In this document: piece after piece, positions 25,951-34,717 of the stretch
Position numbering within the stretch: position 1 is the first letter of the stretch
Layout of the letters: each line of letters opens with the position of its first letter
Origin: Hymenobacter nitidus
GTDB lineage: Bacteria > Bacteroidota > Bacteroidia > Cytophagales > Hymenobacteraceae
Direction of reading: 5' to 3'
Assembly (NCBI RefSeq): GCF_020447315.1
Contig: NZ_JAJADQ010000011.1
Span: 124,001 to 188,000, forward strand
Length of the DNA stretch: 64,000 nt
The notes under the pieces: generated by a model
Told to the model about the DNA's origin: nothing
The model's database searches: none
The model's input: only the letters and a program-made list of their open reading frames with translations
Program-made: the position numbers and the translations under genes

Positions 25951-27765
25951 ATGACGCATAGTTCCGCTCCGCGGCTTTCTATTTACTCACTTTTGGTGGG
26001 TGCAATAGCAGCAATTTTAATTGGTCTTTTTCTCTGGGCTATTGATAAGGGATTCGACTTAACCGACGAAGGATTTTATTTGCTGGGCTACACCTATCCC
26101 GAGGAGTATAGCTCCGGCTTTACAAGCTTTAACCTGCTGGTAAGCAAGGTGCTGAGTCCGGCTTACACCTCTATTATCGGGTACCGGGCAGCCAGCTTGT
26201 TTACAACAATCACGTCGGCCCTACTATTGGCAGCTGGTATCTGGAAATGGATACAGGAAAAATATCAGGCAGTATCGTTGCCGTACTGGCTAATTGCTGG
26301 TCTCTTCATTATTGGCAACTTTCTGCAGTACTCCATCTTTCCCCGAACTATTTTTTATAACAATATTAATTCTTTCTGCATAGCCATTTTTGCCAGCAGT
26401 ATTCTACTGTACAGCGCTTACCCAAGCGCCGACAAGCTGAAATGGCGGCACGCTTACCTCTATATAGGAGCGCTCTTCGTTGGCCTTGATTTGTTTGTTA
26501 AAGGTAGCTCTAGCGTAGTGGCTTTAGGTACGGGCCTACTTGTGCTTAGCTTATATTCTGGCTTAGCCAACGTAAAGGAATGGTACAAACCAGTTGCTTT
26601 GGTCGTTTTAGGCTTTTTGTCAGGCTTGTTACTGTTTTTTGTTAGTATTCAGTCCTTTGGCGTTTGGAGTGCCAATTTTGTGCACGAAACTCGGCTGCTA
26701 CTACAAACCAGCTATAATGGCGGCTTGCTGGTGCGTTACCTCAAAGATGCATACCCTATTATCCGTACGCTGATTTATCCTTTCTCTCCATTCATTCTGA
26801 TGAGCTTCTTACTGACGCGGGCCTGCCTGCGCGGCAAGTTGCGTCTAACACCTCTGGTTCAGATTGGTATTGGGTTGGCAATCATAGCTTTTCTGATATA
26901 CCAGGCGCTACGGACTGATTTATACAAGAATACGCACCTGAATTATAATCGGTCGGCGGTATGGTTTTTAGCTATCCTGCTGATTGTTACGGCAATGTTC
27001 TGCGCGGCCTACCTGGAGGAGCCATACAAGAAATTGAAATGGCGCAAGCTGATTATTGCAGGATGGCTGTTTATGTTACCTTTTGTAGGAGCGATAGGTA
27101 CCTACAACAACTTGTTTATGAACTTCATGCTTGATATCAACTATTGGTTTGCCTTGATGTTGATTATGTTCGTCAGCATGCCCGTAGTGGCAAAAGCAGC
27201 AGCGGCCCGGGTCTTGGTGTTCCTAGTGCCGGCACTGGTCATAGCTGAGCAATGTGCCTACGGAATGCTGCTGGCTCCTTATGTACAAGCCGCCAATATG
27301 CTGGAGCAGACCGTGCCCGTCACGTTTGGTAAAACACACGCTCCGGCCGTACTAAACCTGGACCCCAAAACCGCGCAGTTTATGGGCGACGTGTCGCAGT
27401 CGATGAGCAAGGCCGGCTTTCAACCGGGCATGCCCATTGTCGCCATGTACGATTTGCCGGGCCTAGTATATGTGTTGAATGGAATATCACCGGGAAACCC
27501 ATGGATATTCGGGCAGCTTGATGTACGAAACTGTGATGCACTGGCAAAAACCAAGATGGATTTGACCACGGCTTTTCTGCTGATTAATGAGAAACCAGGT
27601 GACGAGCTGCTAGCCTGTATGAATAATCATGGGATGCACTTTCCGCAGGATTACGTGGAAATCAAGCGGCTGCTGAGTCCCTACAATCCCAACCAGTATA
27701 ACTGGCGAAATTATCAGGATACGCTAACCGTATATGCGCCCCGCAAGGTGCAGGCTGCTCAATAA
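25951..27765 (+). CDS. Large polytopic membrane protein, possible GT39-like glycosyltransferase
   Basis: A protein of 604 residues from the ATG at 25951; a TTG three codons earlier also opens the frame. It has about twelve hydrophobic helices. The first extracytoplasmic loop carries DKGFDLTDEGFYLLGYTYP, whose acidic pair before aromatic residues recalls the catalytic loop of GT39-type transferases. The C-terminal roughly 150 residues are a soluble domain (from NLDPKTAQFMGDV to the end). No closer family was recognised. The coding sequence is A/T-rich compared with the neighbouring enzymes. It lies 53 bases after the ABC flippase. Confidence 0.7.
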   Translation: MTHSSAPRLSIYSLLVGAIAAILIGLFLWAIDKGFDLTDEGFYLLGYTYPEEYSSGFTSFNLLVSKVLSPAYTSIIGYRAASLFTTITSALLLAAGIWKWIQEKYQAVSLPYWLIAGLFIIGNFLQYSIFPRTIFYNNINSFCIAIFASSILLYSAYPSADKLKWRHAYLYIGALFVGLDLFVKGSSSVVALGTGLLVLSLYSGLANVKEWYKPVALVVLGFLSGLLLFFVSIQSFGVWSANFVHETRLLLQTSYNGGLLVRYLKDAYPIIRTLIYPFSPFILMSFLLTRACLRGKLRLTPLVQIGIGLAIIAFLIYQALRTDLYKNTHLNYNRSAVWFLAILLIVTAMFCAAYLEEPYKKLKWRKLIIAGWLFMLPFVGAIGTYNNLFMNFMLDINYWFALMLIMFVSMPVVAKAAAARVLVFLVPALVIAEQCAYGMLLAPYVQAANMLEQTVPVTFGKTHAPAVLNLDPKTAQFMGDVSQSMSKAGFQPGMPIVAMYDLPGLVYVLNGISPGNPWIFGQLDVRNCDALAKTKMDLTTAFLLINEKPGDELLACMNNHGMHFPQDYVEIKRLLSPYNPNQYNWRNYQDTLTVYAPRKVQAAQ

Positions 27766-27791
27766 GCGGCTCCAGCTGTCAGCCAGCATAC

Positions 27792-27850
27792 AAACCCGCC
27801 GCACAGGATTACCTCAATTGCAGAATGCGGTAACCCTATGCGGCGGGTTT
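27792..27850 (+). terminator. Hairpin terminator after the membrane protein gene
   Basis: A 12-bp stem (27792-27803, AAACCCGCCGCA, with 27839-27850) encloses a 35-nt loop that can itself form a shorter inner helix. It is followed by GTTATTAATAA. It closes the transcription unit that includes the ABC flippase. Confidence 0.75.
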
Positions 27851-28677
27851 GTTATTAATAAATAGATATGGGTTTTGCATTATTTGTTTCGTTATAAATT
27901 GGTTTCAGCCAGTAGTTCTATTTTGCTTTTGTGAGTGCTCCCTGATTCAGGAACTACGTTGCCCGTCCAGTAAAAATGGAAGTACAGTAAAGCTGGTACT
28001 GGGGCCATGTTTTTAAGTGCAGCGAGGTATAAATCCGGCTCACTGAATTTCCATTTCGCTGTTCTGCAAAGCAATTGTCGAGCCGGAAGGTAGGCAGCCA
28101 GAGCAAGCGGCGGAGCCGGGCTTATCGTCGGGAAGGCTTGGTTAGCAGTTTCAGGATAGCTATAAACAAGCTATCTGCTACAAAATCCTTAACTTTGCCC
28201 CACCTAGAATTTGAGGGCTACCAACTTGATGAGGCGTTCTATAGCGACCTTTCCGGTAGTTTTGCAGGCAGGGCACAGCACATGAGCACCATAAACCTCC
28301 GTTATTCATCTGGCAGTATTAGTCCTATTCAGGCTTCTTTGCTGATGATTCGGGCGGGGGTGGTGCTTGACATGTCAGTTGCGACAGTTGAAGGGTGGCG
28401 AGGAGTAGGGCTTGGAGAAGTACAAAATATCTTCTCTATTCCAGCTCTGCCTTCCACTCCGGGTGATTTATTGGTAACGGCTTCCGTGGGGGCTGAGCTG
28501 TTTGCGGTAATGGGCCGCGGCTTAGCCGCCGGGCTGCATCTCAGTACTCACACCTTCATGAATTTATGAGCTGCTTCTGTTAGTAGCTTTCCTGAGGAGC
28601 TCCAGGTTTTCTGCCTCTATGTAGCTTACCAGCTATTATGGCCCGCATATTTTTCACTACAACATGTTTTCGCTTGT
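27851..28677. other. 0.83-kb region without a recognised gene
   Basis: An A/T-rich gap in an otherwise compact locus. A rightward frame at 28075-28569 (164 codons from a TTG, or from an internal ATG at 28282) is open, but its product (with LLMIRAGVVLDMSVATVEGW) matches nothing I know. A leftward frame at 27892-28074 is equally unconvincing. It may be a decayed gene, an orphan, or simply a long spacer carrying the promoter for the aminotransferase at 28678. Confidence 0.4.
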
Positions 28678-29757
28678 ATGAGCATTAATGTAACCAAGTC
28701 TTATTTGCCTCCAATGGAGGAATATGCGGGCTATCTGGCGGGCATTTGGGAGCGGGTATATTTAACCAATGCTGGACCGTTGGTAGTCGAGCTGGAAAAG
28801 AGCCTGAAGGAATACTTAGGCGTGAAGCACCTGTTCTTTGTTAATAACGGCACCATTGCCCTGCAGATAGCGCTGAAGGCGCTGGACCTGAAAGGGGAGA
28901 TTTTGACTACTCCCTTTTCCTACGTTGCCACCACCTCCAGCATCGTGTGGGAGGGGAGCACGCCGGTTTTCGTTGACATAGACCCTGAGACGCTGTGCAT
29001 CAACCCCGAATTGCTGGAAGCTGCTATTACTCCCCAAACAGTGGCCATCATGGCAACGCACGTTTACGGGAATCCTTGCAACGTAGAAGCTATTGAAGCC
29101 GTGGCACAGCGGCACGGCCTGCGCGTTATCTACGACGCGGCGCATGCTTTCGGCGTCATGTATAAGGATATGTCGGTGCTCAACTACGGGGATGTTTCTA
29201 CCCTGAGCTTCCACGCGACCAAGCTGTTTCACACCGTAGAGGGAGGTGCTATTGTAACCAACGATGATGACCTAGCGCACCGCATCAGCTACATGCGCAA
29301 CTTCGGCCACAACGGGCCAGAAGCCTTCTGGGGAGTGGGCGTAAATGGCAAAAGCTCTGAGTTTCATGCCGCTATGGGACTGTGCGTACTGCCCAGGGTC
29401 GACGAGCTAATTCGCCGCCGCCGGGAAATCAGTGAGCTTTATGATGCCCTGCTGGCCGATACGCCGGTGCGCCAGCCCCGGCTGCAGGAGCACACCACGC
29501 GGTATAACTACTCATACTATCCCACCGTGATGCCATCCGAACCGGTGTTGCTGGCCGTGCGCGATGCCCTGAATGCCGCCGACGTAACCCCGCGCCGCTA
29601 CTTCTACCCGTCGCTCAACACGCTCGAATACGTTGGGCATCAGCCGGCGCCGGTTTCGGAGGATATTTCCACGCGCGCCCTGTGCCTGCCGCTCTACTAC
29701 GAGCTGACCGATGAGGAAGTACAGTTGATTTGCAGCATCATCAGATCCGCTTTGTAG
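28678..29757 (+). CDS. DegT/DnrJ/EryC1 sugar aminotransferase, VioA/PglE-like
   Basis: A 359-residue PLP enzyme. The PLP lysine is K182 in LSFHATKLFHTVEGGAIV. The start LPPMEEYAGYLAGIWER, the segment LTNAGPLVVELE and the HATKLFH motif are typical of aminotransferases making dTDP-4-amino-4,6-dideoxyglucose (VioA/QdtB-distinct branch) or UDP-linked 4-amino sugars (PglE). The gene is followed by a NeuD/PglD-like acyltransferase 77 bases downstream, the same pairing as in viosamine and bacillosamine pathways. The nucleotide carrier (dTDP or UDP) cannot be decided. Confidence 0.88.
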   Translation: MSINVTKSYLPPMEEYAGYLAGIWERVYLTNAGPLVVELEKSLKEYLGVKHLFFVNNGTIALQIALKALDLKGEILTTPFSYVATTSSIVWEGSTPVFVDIDPETLCINPELLEAAITPQTVAIMATHVYGNPCNVEAIEAVAQRHGLRVIYDAAHAFGVMYKDMSVLNYGDVSTLSFHATKLFHTVEGGAIVTNDDDLAHRISYMRNFGHNGPEAFWGVGVNGKSSEFHAAMGLCVLPRVDELIRRRREISELYDALLADTPVRQPRLQEHTTRYNYSYYPTVMPSEPVLLAVRDALNAADVTPRRYFYPSLNTLEYVGHQPAPVSEDISTRALCLPLYYELTDEEVQLICSIIRSAL

Positions 29758-29834
29758 AGTTGACCGCCGGAGCTTGCGGCCAGGTAAAGCGCTGATAAAA
29801 TACCTTCCTCATTGAACAGCTAAAGGTTAACTGC

Positions 29835-30473
29835 ATGCTAGTAGTAGGTGCCCGTGGCCATGCAATAGAAATTCTGCAGTGTCTGCCTCAGTTTGCGGCG
29901 GGCAATCTGTATTTCTTTGATGACGTGACGCCGGATCTGGAGCCGCTGTTGTTCGGACAGTTTCCGGTGCTGCGTAGCCTGGATCAGGTACCCGCGCTGT
30001 TTCAGCAGGACCCGGCCTTTGTGCTGGGGCTGGGCGGCGGCCGGCTGCGGCAGCAGCTGGCCGATAAATTCCGTGCGCTGGGCGGACAGCTGCAGTCGGT
30101 GGTGGCATCCTCGGCGCAGATTGGCCAGCACGGCGTCGTGCTAGGGGAGGGCCTGAACGTTATGCACCATACCTTTGTCGCCAATGCTACCCGGCTCGGG
30201 GAGGGCACTCTACTGAACGCGGGAGCAGCCGTGCACCACAACGTGACAGTGGGCAGCTACTGCGAAATCTCACCCGGCGCACGGCTGTTGGGAGGCTGCC
30301 GGCTCGGCGACATGGTGATGGTTGGAGCCAATGCCACAGTACTGCCCCGCCTCACGATTGAGGCTGGTGCCAAGATTGGAGCCGGTGCCGTTGTCATCCA
30401 CGATGTGCCAGCTGGGGCTACAGTAGTGGGTGTTCCGGGTCGGGTGGTGCGGCGCCCGGTAGCAACCGAATAG
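29835..30473 (+). CDS. NeuD/PglD-family sugar O/N-acyltransferase
   Basis: A 212-residue protein. The short Rossmann-like N-terminal domain (MLVVGARGHAIEIL, with the GxxGHA-type nucleotide-sugar loop) is followed by a left-handed beta-helix of hexapeptide repeats from about residue 90. It contains NAGAAVHHNVTVGSYCEISPG, whose histidine pair includes the catalytic base in PglD, and ends GVPGRVVRR. It most likely N-acetylates the 4-amino sugar made by the preceding aminotransferase. NeuD-type sialic acid O-acetylation is unlikely because no sialic-acid genes are near. Confidence 0.87.
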   Translation: MLVVGARGHAIEILQCLPQFAAGNLYFFDDVTPDLEPLLFGQFPVLRSLDQVPALFQQDPAFVLGLGGGRLRQQLADKFRALGGQLQSVVASSAQIGQHGVVLGEGLNVMHHTFVANATRLGEGTLLNAGAAVHHNVTVGSYCEISPGARLLGGCRLGDMVMVGANATVLPRLTIEAGAKIGAGAVVIHDVPAGATVVGVPGRVVRRPVATE

Positions 30474-30519
30474 TTGCACCTTTGCATAAGCTTTCCAGTC
30501 ATTTAATACTTTCCCCGTT

Positions 30520-31461
30520 ATGCCTACCGTAAGCGTCTGCTGTATTGCCTACAATCATGAACGGTTTCTGGCCCAGGCCATTGACTCAGTTCTGATGCAG
30601 AAAACGAGCTTTGACGTCGAGCTGGTATTAGGGGAGGATTGCTCGACGGACAGCACCCGGCAGATTGCCCTCGACTATCAGCGGCGCTACCCGGACCGTA
30701 TCCGCTTGCTGCTGCCGGAGAAGAACCTGGGAGTGATGGGCAATTTCCTGGCAACGCTGGAGGCCTGCACCGGGACCTACATCGCCATCGTGGAAGGCGA
30801 CGACTACTGGACCAGCCCCGACAAACTGCAGCGCCAGGTCGATATTCTGGAGCAACACGCTAGCTGCACCACCTGCATCCACGATGCAGAGGAGTTTATG
30901 GATGACGACTCCAAGCCGCCCCGGCTGTTCAGCGACAAGTACCCGGCGGCGCTGGCCAAGCATGAGAAGGAGATTACGCAGGGCGACATTGCCGAGCATG
31001 GCTGGTTTATTCCGACGGCTTCCATGTTGTTTCGCCGCTCGGCGCTTTTTCCCATTCCGCAGTGGATGCACGAGGCCTTCAGCGGCGACTACACCCTGCA
31101 TTTGCTGCTGACGCGCACCGGTAACATGTATTACCTGCCCGAGGTAATGTCGCGCTACCGGGTGCACCCCGGCGGCATCATGTCGGCTACCCAGAACGAG
31201 CGAATTATTGCCCGCAACAAGAAGCAGATTTTTGAAACCAGCTACTACAAGCAAATGGTCGATAACCGGTACCACGGCCGTTTCAACGAGTTTCTGGAGG
31301 GTCTGCATTTCGACCAGAGTGTCCGCCTCAAGCAGGGAGGCAACACGCTGGAGAGCTACTACAATTACTGGAAGGCTATTTCGGTGGTCAGTAAGCCCCG
31401 CACCGTTAGCCACCTGAAACAACTTGCTTACCAGTGGTACAAAAAGCTTTCGGGCAAGTAG
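30520..31461 (+). CDS. Family 2 glycosyltransferase
   Basis: A 313-residue GT-A enzyme. It opens VSVCCIAYNHERFLAQAIDSVLMQ. The nucleotide motif is LGEDCSTDST and the metal-binding region is AIVEGDDYWTSPDKLQRQ, a pattern seen in WbbX/SpsA-like GT2 enzymes of O-antigen clusters. The C-terminal helical part is unassigned and there are no membrane helices. It is probably a cytoplasmic transferase adding a sugar to a lipid-linked glycan. It is 46 bases downstream of the acyltransferase. Confidence 0.88.
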   Translation: MPTVSVCCIAYNHERFLAQAIDSVLMQKTSFDVELVLGEDCSTDSTRQIALDYQRRYPDRIRLLLPEKNLGVMGNFLATLEACTGTYIAIVEGDDYWTSPDKLQRQVDILEQHASCTTCIHDAEEFMDDDSKPPRLFSDKYPAALAKHEKEITQGDIAEHGWFIPTASMLFRRSALFPIPQWMHEAFSGDYTLHLLLTRTGNMYYLPEVMSRYRVHPGGIMSATQNERIIARNKKQIFETSYYKQMVDNRYHGRFNEFLEGLHFDQSVRLKQGGNTLESYYNYWKAISVVSKPRTVSHLKQLAYQWYKKLSGK

Positions 31462-31517
31462 AAGTCAGTTGGCCTCGGCCCGCTACTTCCTGACCTCTAC
31501 TCCCAGCTCCTTTTGCT

Positions 31518-32570
31518 ATGAAGATTGCCCCCCAAGAACGCGGTATAACCGTCCTGATTTGTACCTATAACAGCGCGGCGCGAATCACAGAAACGCTGCA
31601 GGCGCTGGCGCAGCAGAAAATACCCGCTGCCACCTTTGGCGTGGAAGTAATTCTGGTCGATAATGCCTCATCGGATGCCACTTCACAGGTGGCCGCCACC
31701 ACGTTCGAGCAGCTCAATTTCCCTTTCCCGTACCAGATTCTGTACGAAGGCAAAAGCGGCAAAAGCAACGCGCTGGAGTTAGGCTTTGCCACGGCCCGCT
31801 ACGAGTACGTGTGCATCGTGGACGACGACAACTGGCTGCAGGAAAACTACCTGGCTCTGGCGTGGGAAGTAATGGAGCAAGACCCGCAGATTGGCGCGCT
31901 GGGCGGCATTGGCCGGCCCGAATGTGAAATTCAGCCCCCTTCCTGGTTCAAGGACTTCGCCGCCATTTACGCGGCCGACAAGCAGGCTACACACCAAGGC
32001 GACATCACGGCCGGCCCCAGCTACGTGTATGGCGCGGGCTGCGTGGTGCGCAAGGAAGCCTGGGAGAAAATCTACAAAGCCGGCTTCAAGTCTATGCTCA
32101 CGGGCCGCCACGGCGACAAGCTGAGCTCGGGCGAAGACAACGAGATGTGCTACGCCTTCGTGCTGGCCGGCTACAAAATCTGGTATGATGAGCGGCTGCG
32201 CTTTCAGCACTTCATTCCGGCCAAGCGCCTGACCTGGGATTACGTGGAGCGCATATTTGCGGGCAACGCCGAATCCGAGGCTGCTTTACGGCCCTACATC
32301 GACTACATTGCGGCTCTGCACCGGTCTACGCAGGCTCAGAAGTCATTTATCTGGCTTCGGAACGCCAAGTATTCGCTGCAGTACACACTTTCCTTTCTGG
32401 GCAAAACGCTCCGGAACCGGGAGTTTTTCCGGGAAGGCGAAACGTCCGCCATTCGCGCCGGCTACTACTGGCAGCAATTCAAGGCGCTGGTCAAAAAGGA
32501 GGTTAGCGGCGACAAAAGCTACGACGAGGTGCAGGCCTTTATTGGCCGGCTGCGGGCGTTAGATAAGTAA
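31518..32570 (+). CDS. Family 2 glycosyltransferase, first of a tandem pair
   Basis: A 350-residue protein. The GT-A core starts GITVLICTYNSAARI, then LVDNASSDATS and CIVDDDNWLQENYL as nucleotide and metal motifs. SSGEDNEMCYAFVLAGY carries the ED of the catalytic-base region and is followed by IWYDERLRFQHF. The same order of motifs recurs in the next gene, so the pair arose by duplication. No membrane helices are present. Specificity is unknown; it probably makes successive linkages with its neighbour. Confidence 0.88.
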   Translation: MKIAPQERGITVLICTYNSAARITETLQALAQQKIPAATFGVEVILVDNASSDATSQVAATTFEQLNFPFPYQILYEGKSGKSNALELGFATARYEYVCIVDDDNWLQENYLALAWEVMEQDPQIGALGGIGRPECEIQPPSWFKDFAAIYAADKQATHQGDITAGPSYVYGAGCVVRKEAWEKIYKAGFKSMLTGRHGDKLSSGEDNEMCYAFVLAGYKIWYDERLRFQHFIPAKRLTWDYVERIFAGNAESEAALRPYIDYIAALHRSTQAQKSFIWLRNAKYSLQYTLSFLGKTLRNREFFREGETSAIRAGYYWQQFKALVKKEVSGDKSYDEVQAFIGRLRALDK

Positions 32571-32640
32571 ACATACAGCCTACGCCCGCCGACAAATAAC
32601 AGGCTCAGTGGGCTGGCTTCTACATTAAATTCTTGAGAAA

Positions 32641-33669
32641 GTGAACGGAATAACTGTTCTGATTTGCACGCATAATGGCGCTAAGCGCCTGCCCGATACG
32701 CTACGCTACGTGGCGGCCCAGCAGGTAAGCAGTACTGTGGACTGGGAGGTTCTGCTGATTAGCAATGCCTCTTCCGATAATACGGTGGAAGTCGCCCAAA
32801 GCCTGCAGCACACGCTCAATTTTCAGGTGCCGTTTCGGGTCTTGGAAGAGCCCGTGTCCGGTAAGGAAAATGCGCTGATTCGGGGATTTAATGACGCCGC
32901 TTACGAGAACATCGTCATCATCGATGACGACAACTGGATAGCACCAAACTACCTCACGCTGGTAGATGAAATTATGAGCGCCCACCCCGAAATCGGGGTG
33001 CTGGGTGGTCACGCCGAAGGTATGTTTGAAATACCGGCACCCGACTGGTTCGAAACGTTTCAGGCCGTGTACGCCGTTGGCCCCCAAAATGGTGGCAAAA
33101 GTGGTCCGTTACCGGCCCACGAAGGCTACCTCTACGGAGCCGGCTCGGTGGTGCGTAAGTCGGCTTGGCTGAAGCTGCTGGCCCACGGCTTTCAGTTCAC
33201 GACCTCGACCAAGCGCGGTAAAATCATCGTGAGCGGAGAGGACGTGGAGTTGGGTGATGCCATGCAGCTGGCCGGCTACAAGCTGTGGTATGATGACCGC
33301 CTGCGTTTTAAGCACTTCATGTTCAAGGAGCGTCTCACCTGGAGCTACCTGATGCGCATTGGGCAGGGCACAGCTTCCTCGCAGCTTACCAGCATTGTGT
33401 ACTACTTCATTTTCCGCAACCCGGACCTGACGGAAAGCAAGTTTCGCTTCCTTTACAACAAGCGGCTGGTATGGCTGGCCGGGCAGATGGCCCGGCAGCC
33501 CGGCAACCTGCTGAACGCCGCCTTCCGCCGGGATAAAGAAGGTCTGATTAGCAATTTTGAGACGTTACGGCTGTTCTATAATTTCCAGACGTCTTTAAAG
33601 CAGCGCGAGGAAGCAGTTAAAGTATTCCGGCAAATTAGTGCGCTACGCCAGCGCCTGAGCGGTAAATAG
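32641..33669 (+). CDS. Family 2 glycosyltransferase, second of a tandem pair (GTG start)
   Basis: A 342-residue paralogue of the preceding gene: GITVLICTHNGAKRL, LISNASSDNTV, VIIDDDNWIAPNYL, and SGEDVELGDAMQLAGYKLWYD align motif by motif. The start is GTG at 32641, since no ATG precedes the conserved GITVLICT strand in frame. The intervening 70 bases contain no hairpin, so it is likely in the same operon. It is predicted cytoplasmic, acting on the growing lipid-linked glycan. Confidence 0.87.
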   Translation: MNGITVLICTHNGAKRLPDTLRYVAAQQVSSTVDWEVLLISNASSDNTVEVAQSLQHTLNFQVPFRVLEEPVSGKENALIRGFNDAAYENIVIIDDDNWIAPNYLTLVDEIMSAHPEIGVLGGHAEGMFEIPAPDWFETFQAVYAVGPQNGGKSGPLPAHEGYLYGAGSVVRKSAWLKLLAHGFQFTTSTKRGKIIVSGEDVELGDAMQLAGYKLWYDDRLRFKHFMFKERLTWSYLMRIGQGTASSQLTSIVYYFIFRNPDLTESKFRFLYNKRLVWLAGQMARQPGNLLNAAFRRDKEGLISNFETLRLFYNFQTSLKQREEAVKVFRQISALRQRLSGK

Positions 33670-33710
33670 CCCGGCCAAGCCCCCGAATACTACCACCACA
33701 AGTAACGTCG

Positions 33711-34637
33711 ATGAGTACTCCCAGTAACCGTATGCACATTGCAATAGCTTTCGATGAAAACTATCTGACGCCGGTGTATGCGTTACTCACGTCCATTTTT
33801 GAGAATAACCGGGCCGAGTCGATTGCTGTTCATGCTATTGTAACCGGCATATCGGCTGCCCAGCAGGAAGAACTCAAGCACTACGCCCGAATCTACGCGA
33901 GCGACATTTGCTTCTACGCGCTCAGCGAGAATTTCGCCACTGATTTTGCCATCCCATCGAGCCTGTGGTGGACGCCAGCCGTATATTACCGGCTAATGTT
34001 TCCCTCCCTGCTGCCGGCCCAGGTAGAAAAGTTTATTTATCTGGACACCGATATTGTCGTCCTAAAAGCCCTGCGGCCGCTTTATGATACTCCCCTTGAT
34101 GGCTTCCCGATAGCTGCAGTTCGGGACTTTGTCGATTCGCGGCCTGACTTAGGCATTACCGCTGCCGATAGCTACTTCAACTCCGGCGTTATGCTCGTTG
34201 ATCGGATAGCGTGGGTGCAAAATGACATCACGGGCAAGTGCATAGAGTTTATAAAACATAATCCGGAAAAGCTCAAATACGTGGATCAGGACGCGCTTAA
34301 TGCAGTGCTGATTAACAAGTGGAAAAAGCTGGACAGCCGATTTAACATGATGCTGAATGAGCTGCCAGCCGGCGTACCGCTAAAGCAACTGCTGCATTTT
34401 CTGCGGGATACGGTTGTGGTGCATTATACCACCCAGAATAAGCCCTGGTCTATGATCGGGCGAAACCGGCTGCGCGACCTGTATTTCAACTACCTGAAGA
34501 AAGTGCCGAAGAAATACCGGCAGCGCTATAATGATTTCACGTGGGACCGTCACCGGATCCGGGAGATGATTGAAATCAGGTTGCAGGAGCTGGTAATTGA
34601 TTATCCGGTATTGAGCACACCCTGGCGCCGGAAGTAG
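33711..34637 (+). CDS. Family 8 glycosyltransferase (LPS galactosyl/glucosyltransferase type)
   Basis: A 308-residue enzyme. HIAIAFDENYLTPVYALLTSI is the GT8 opening, and the metal-binding DxD is in IYLDTDIVVLKAL (about residues 106-118). SYFNSGVMLVD and KYVDQDALNAVL are the conserved acceptor and sugar motifs. GT8 retaining transferases use UDP-glucose or UDP-galactose and build LPS cores or capsules. An internal ATG at 33732 is an alternative start. It is the only GT8 in the locus. Confidence 0.92.
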   Translation: MSTPSNRMHIAIAFDENYLTPVYALLTSIFENNRAESIAVHAIVTGISAAQQEELKHYARIYASDICFYALSENFATDFAIPSSLWWTPAVYYRLMFPSLLPAQVEKFIYLDTDIVVLKALRPLYDTPLDGFPIAAVRDFVDSRPDLGITAADSYFNSGVMLVDRIAWVQNDITGKCIEFIKHNPEKLKYVDQDALNAVLINKWKKLDSRFNMMLNELPAGVPLKQLLHFLRDTVVVHYTTQNKPWSMIGRNRLRDLYFNYLKKVPKKYRQRYNDFTWDRHRIREMIEIRLQELVIDYPVLSTPWRRK

Positions 34638-34702
34638 CCCGGTGACAGAGCTTGCCGGGTCAGCCACCGGCCGGGTGATAAGGGTAATTGCGCCGGGCGC
34701 CG

Positions 34703-34710
34703 TACCTTTG
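34703..34710 (+). promoter_or_regulatory. -7 box before the GT2 gene at 34718
   Basis: TACCTTTG fits TAnnTTTG exactly and ends 7 bases before the ATG at 34718, predicting a nearly leaderless transcript. It supports the 34718 start over an upstream TTG at 34688. Confidence 0.5.
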
Positions 34711-34717
34711 CGCTATT

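Noticed and set aside
28075..28569. 164-codon frame called as a gene
   Set aside because: Non-ATG start and no known domain; kept only as a note on the intergenic region.
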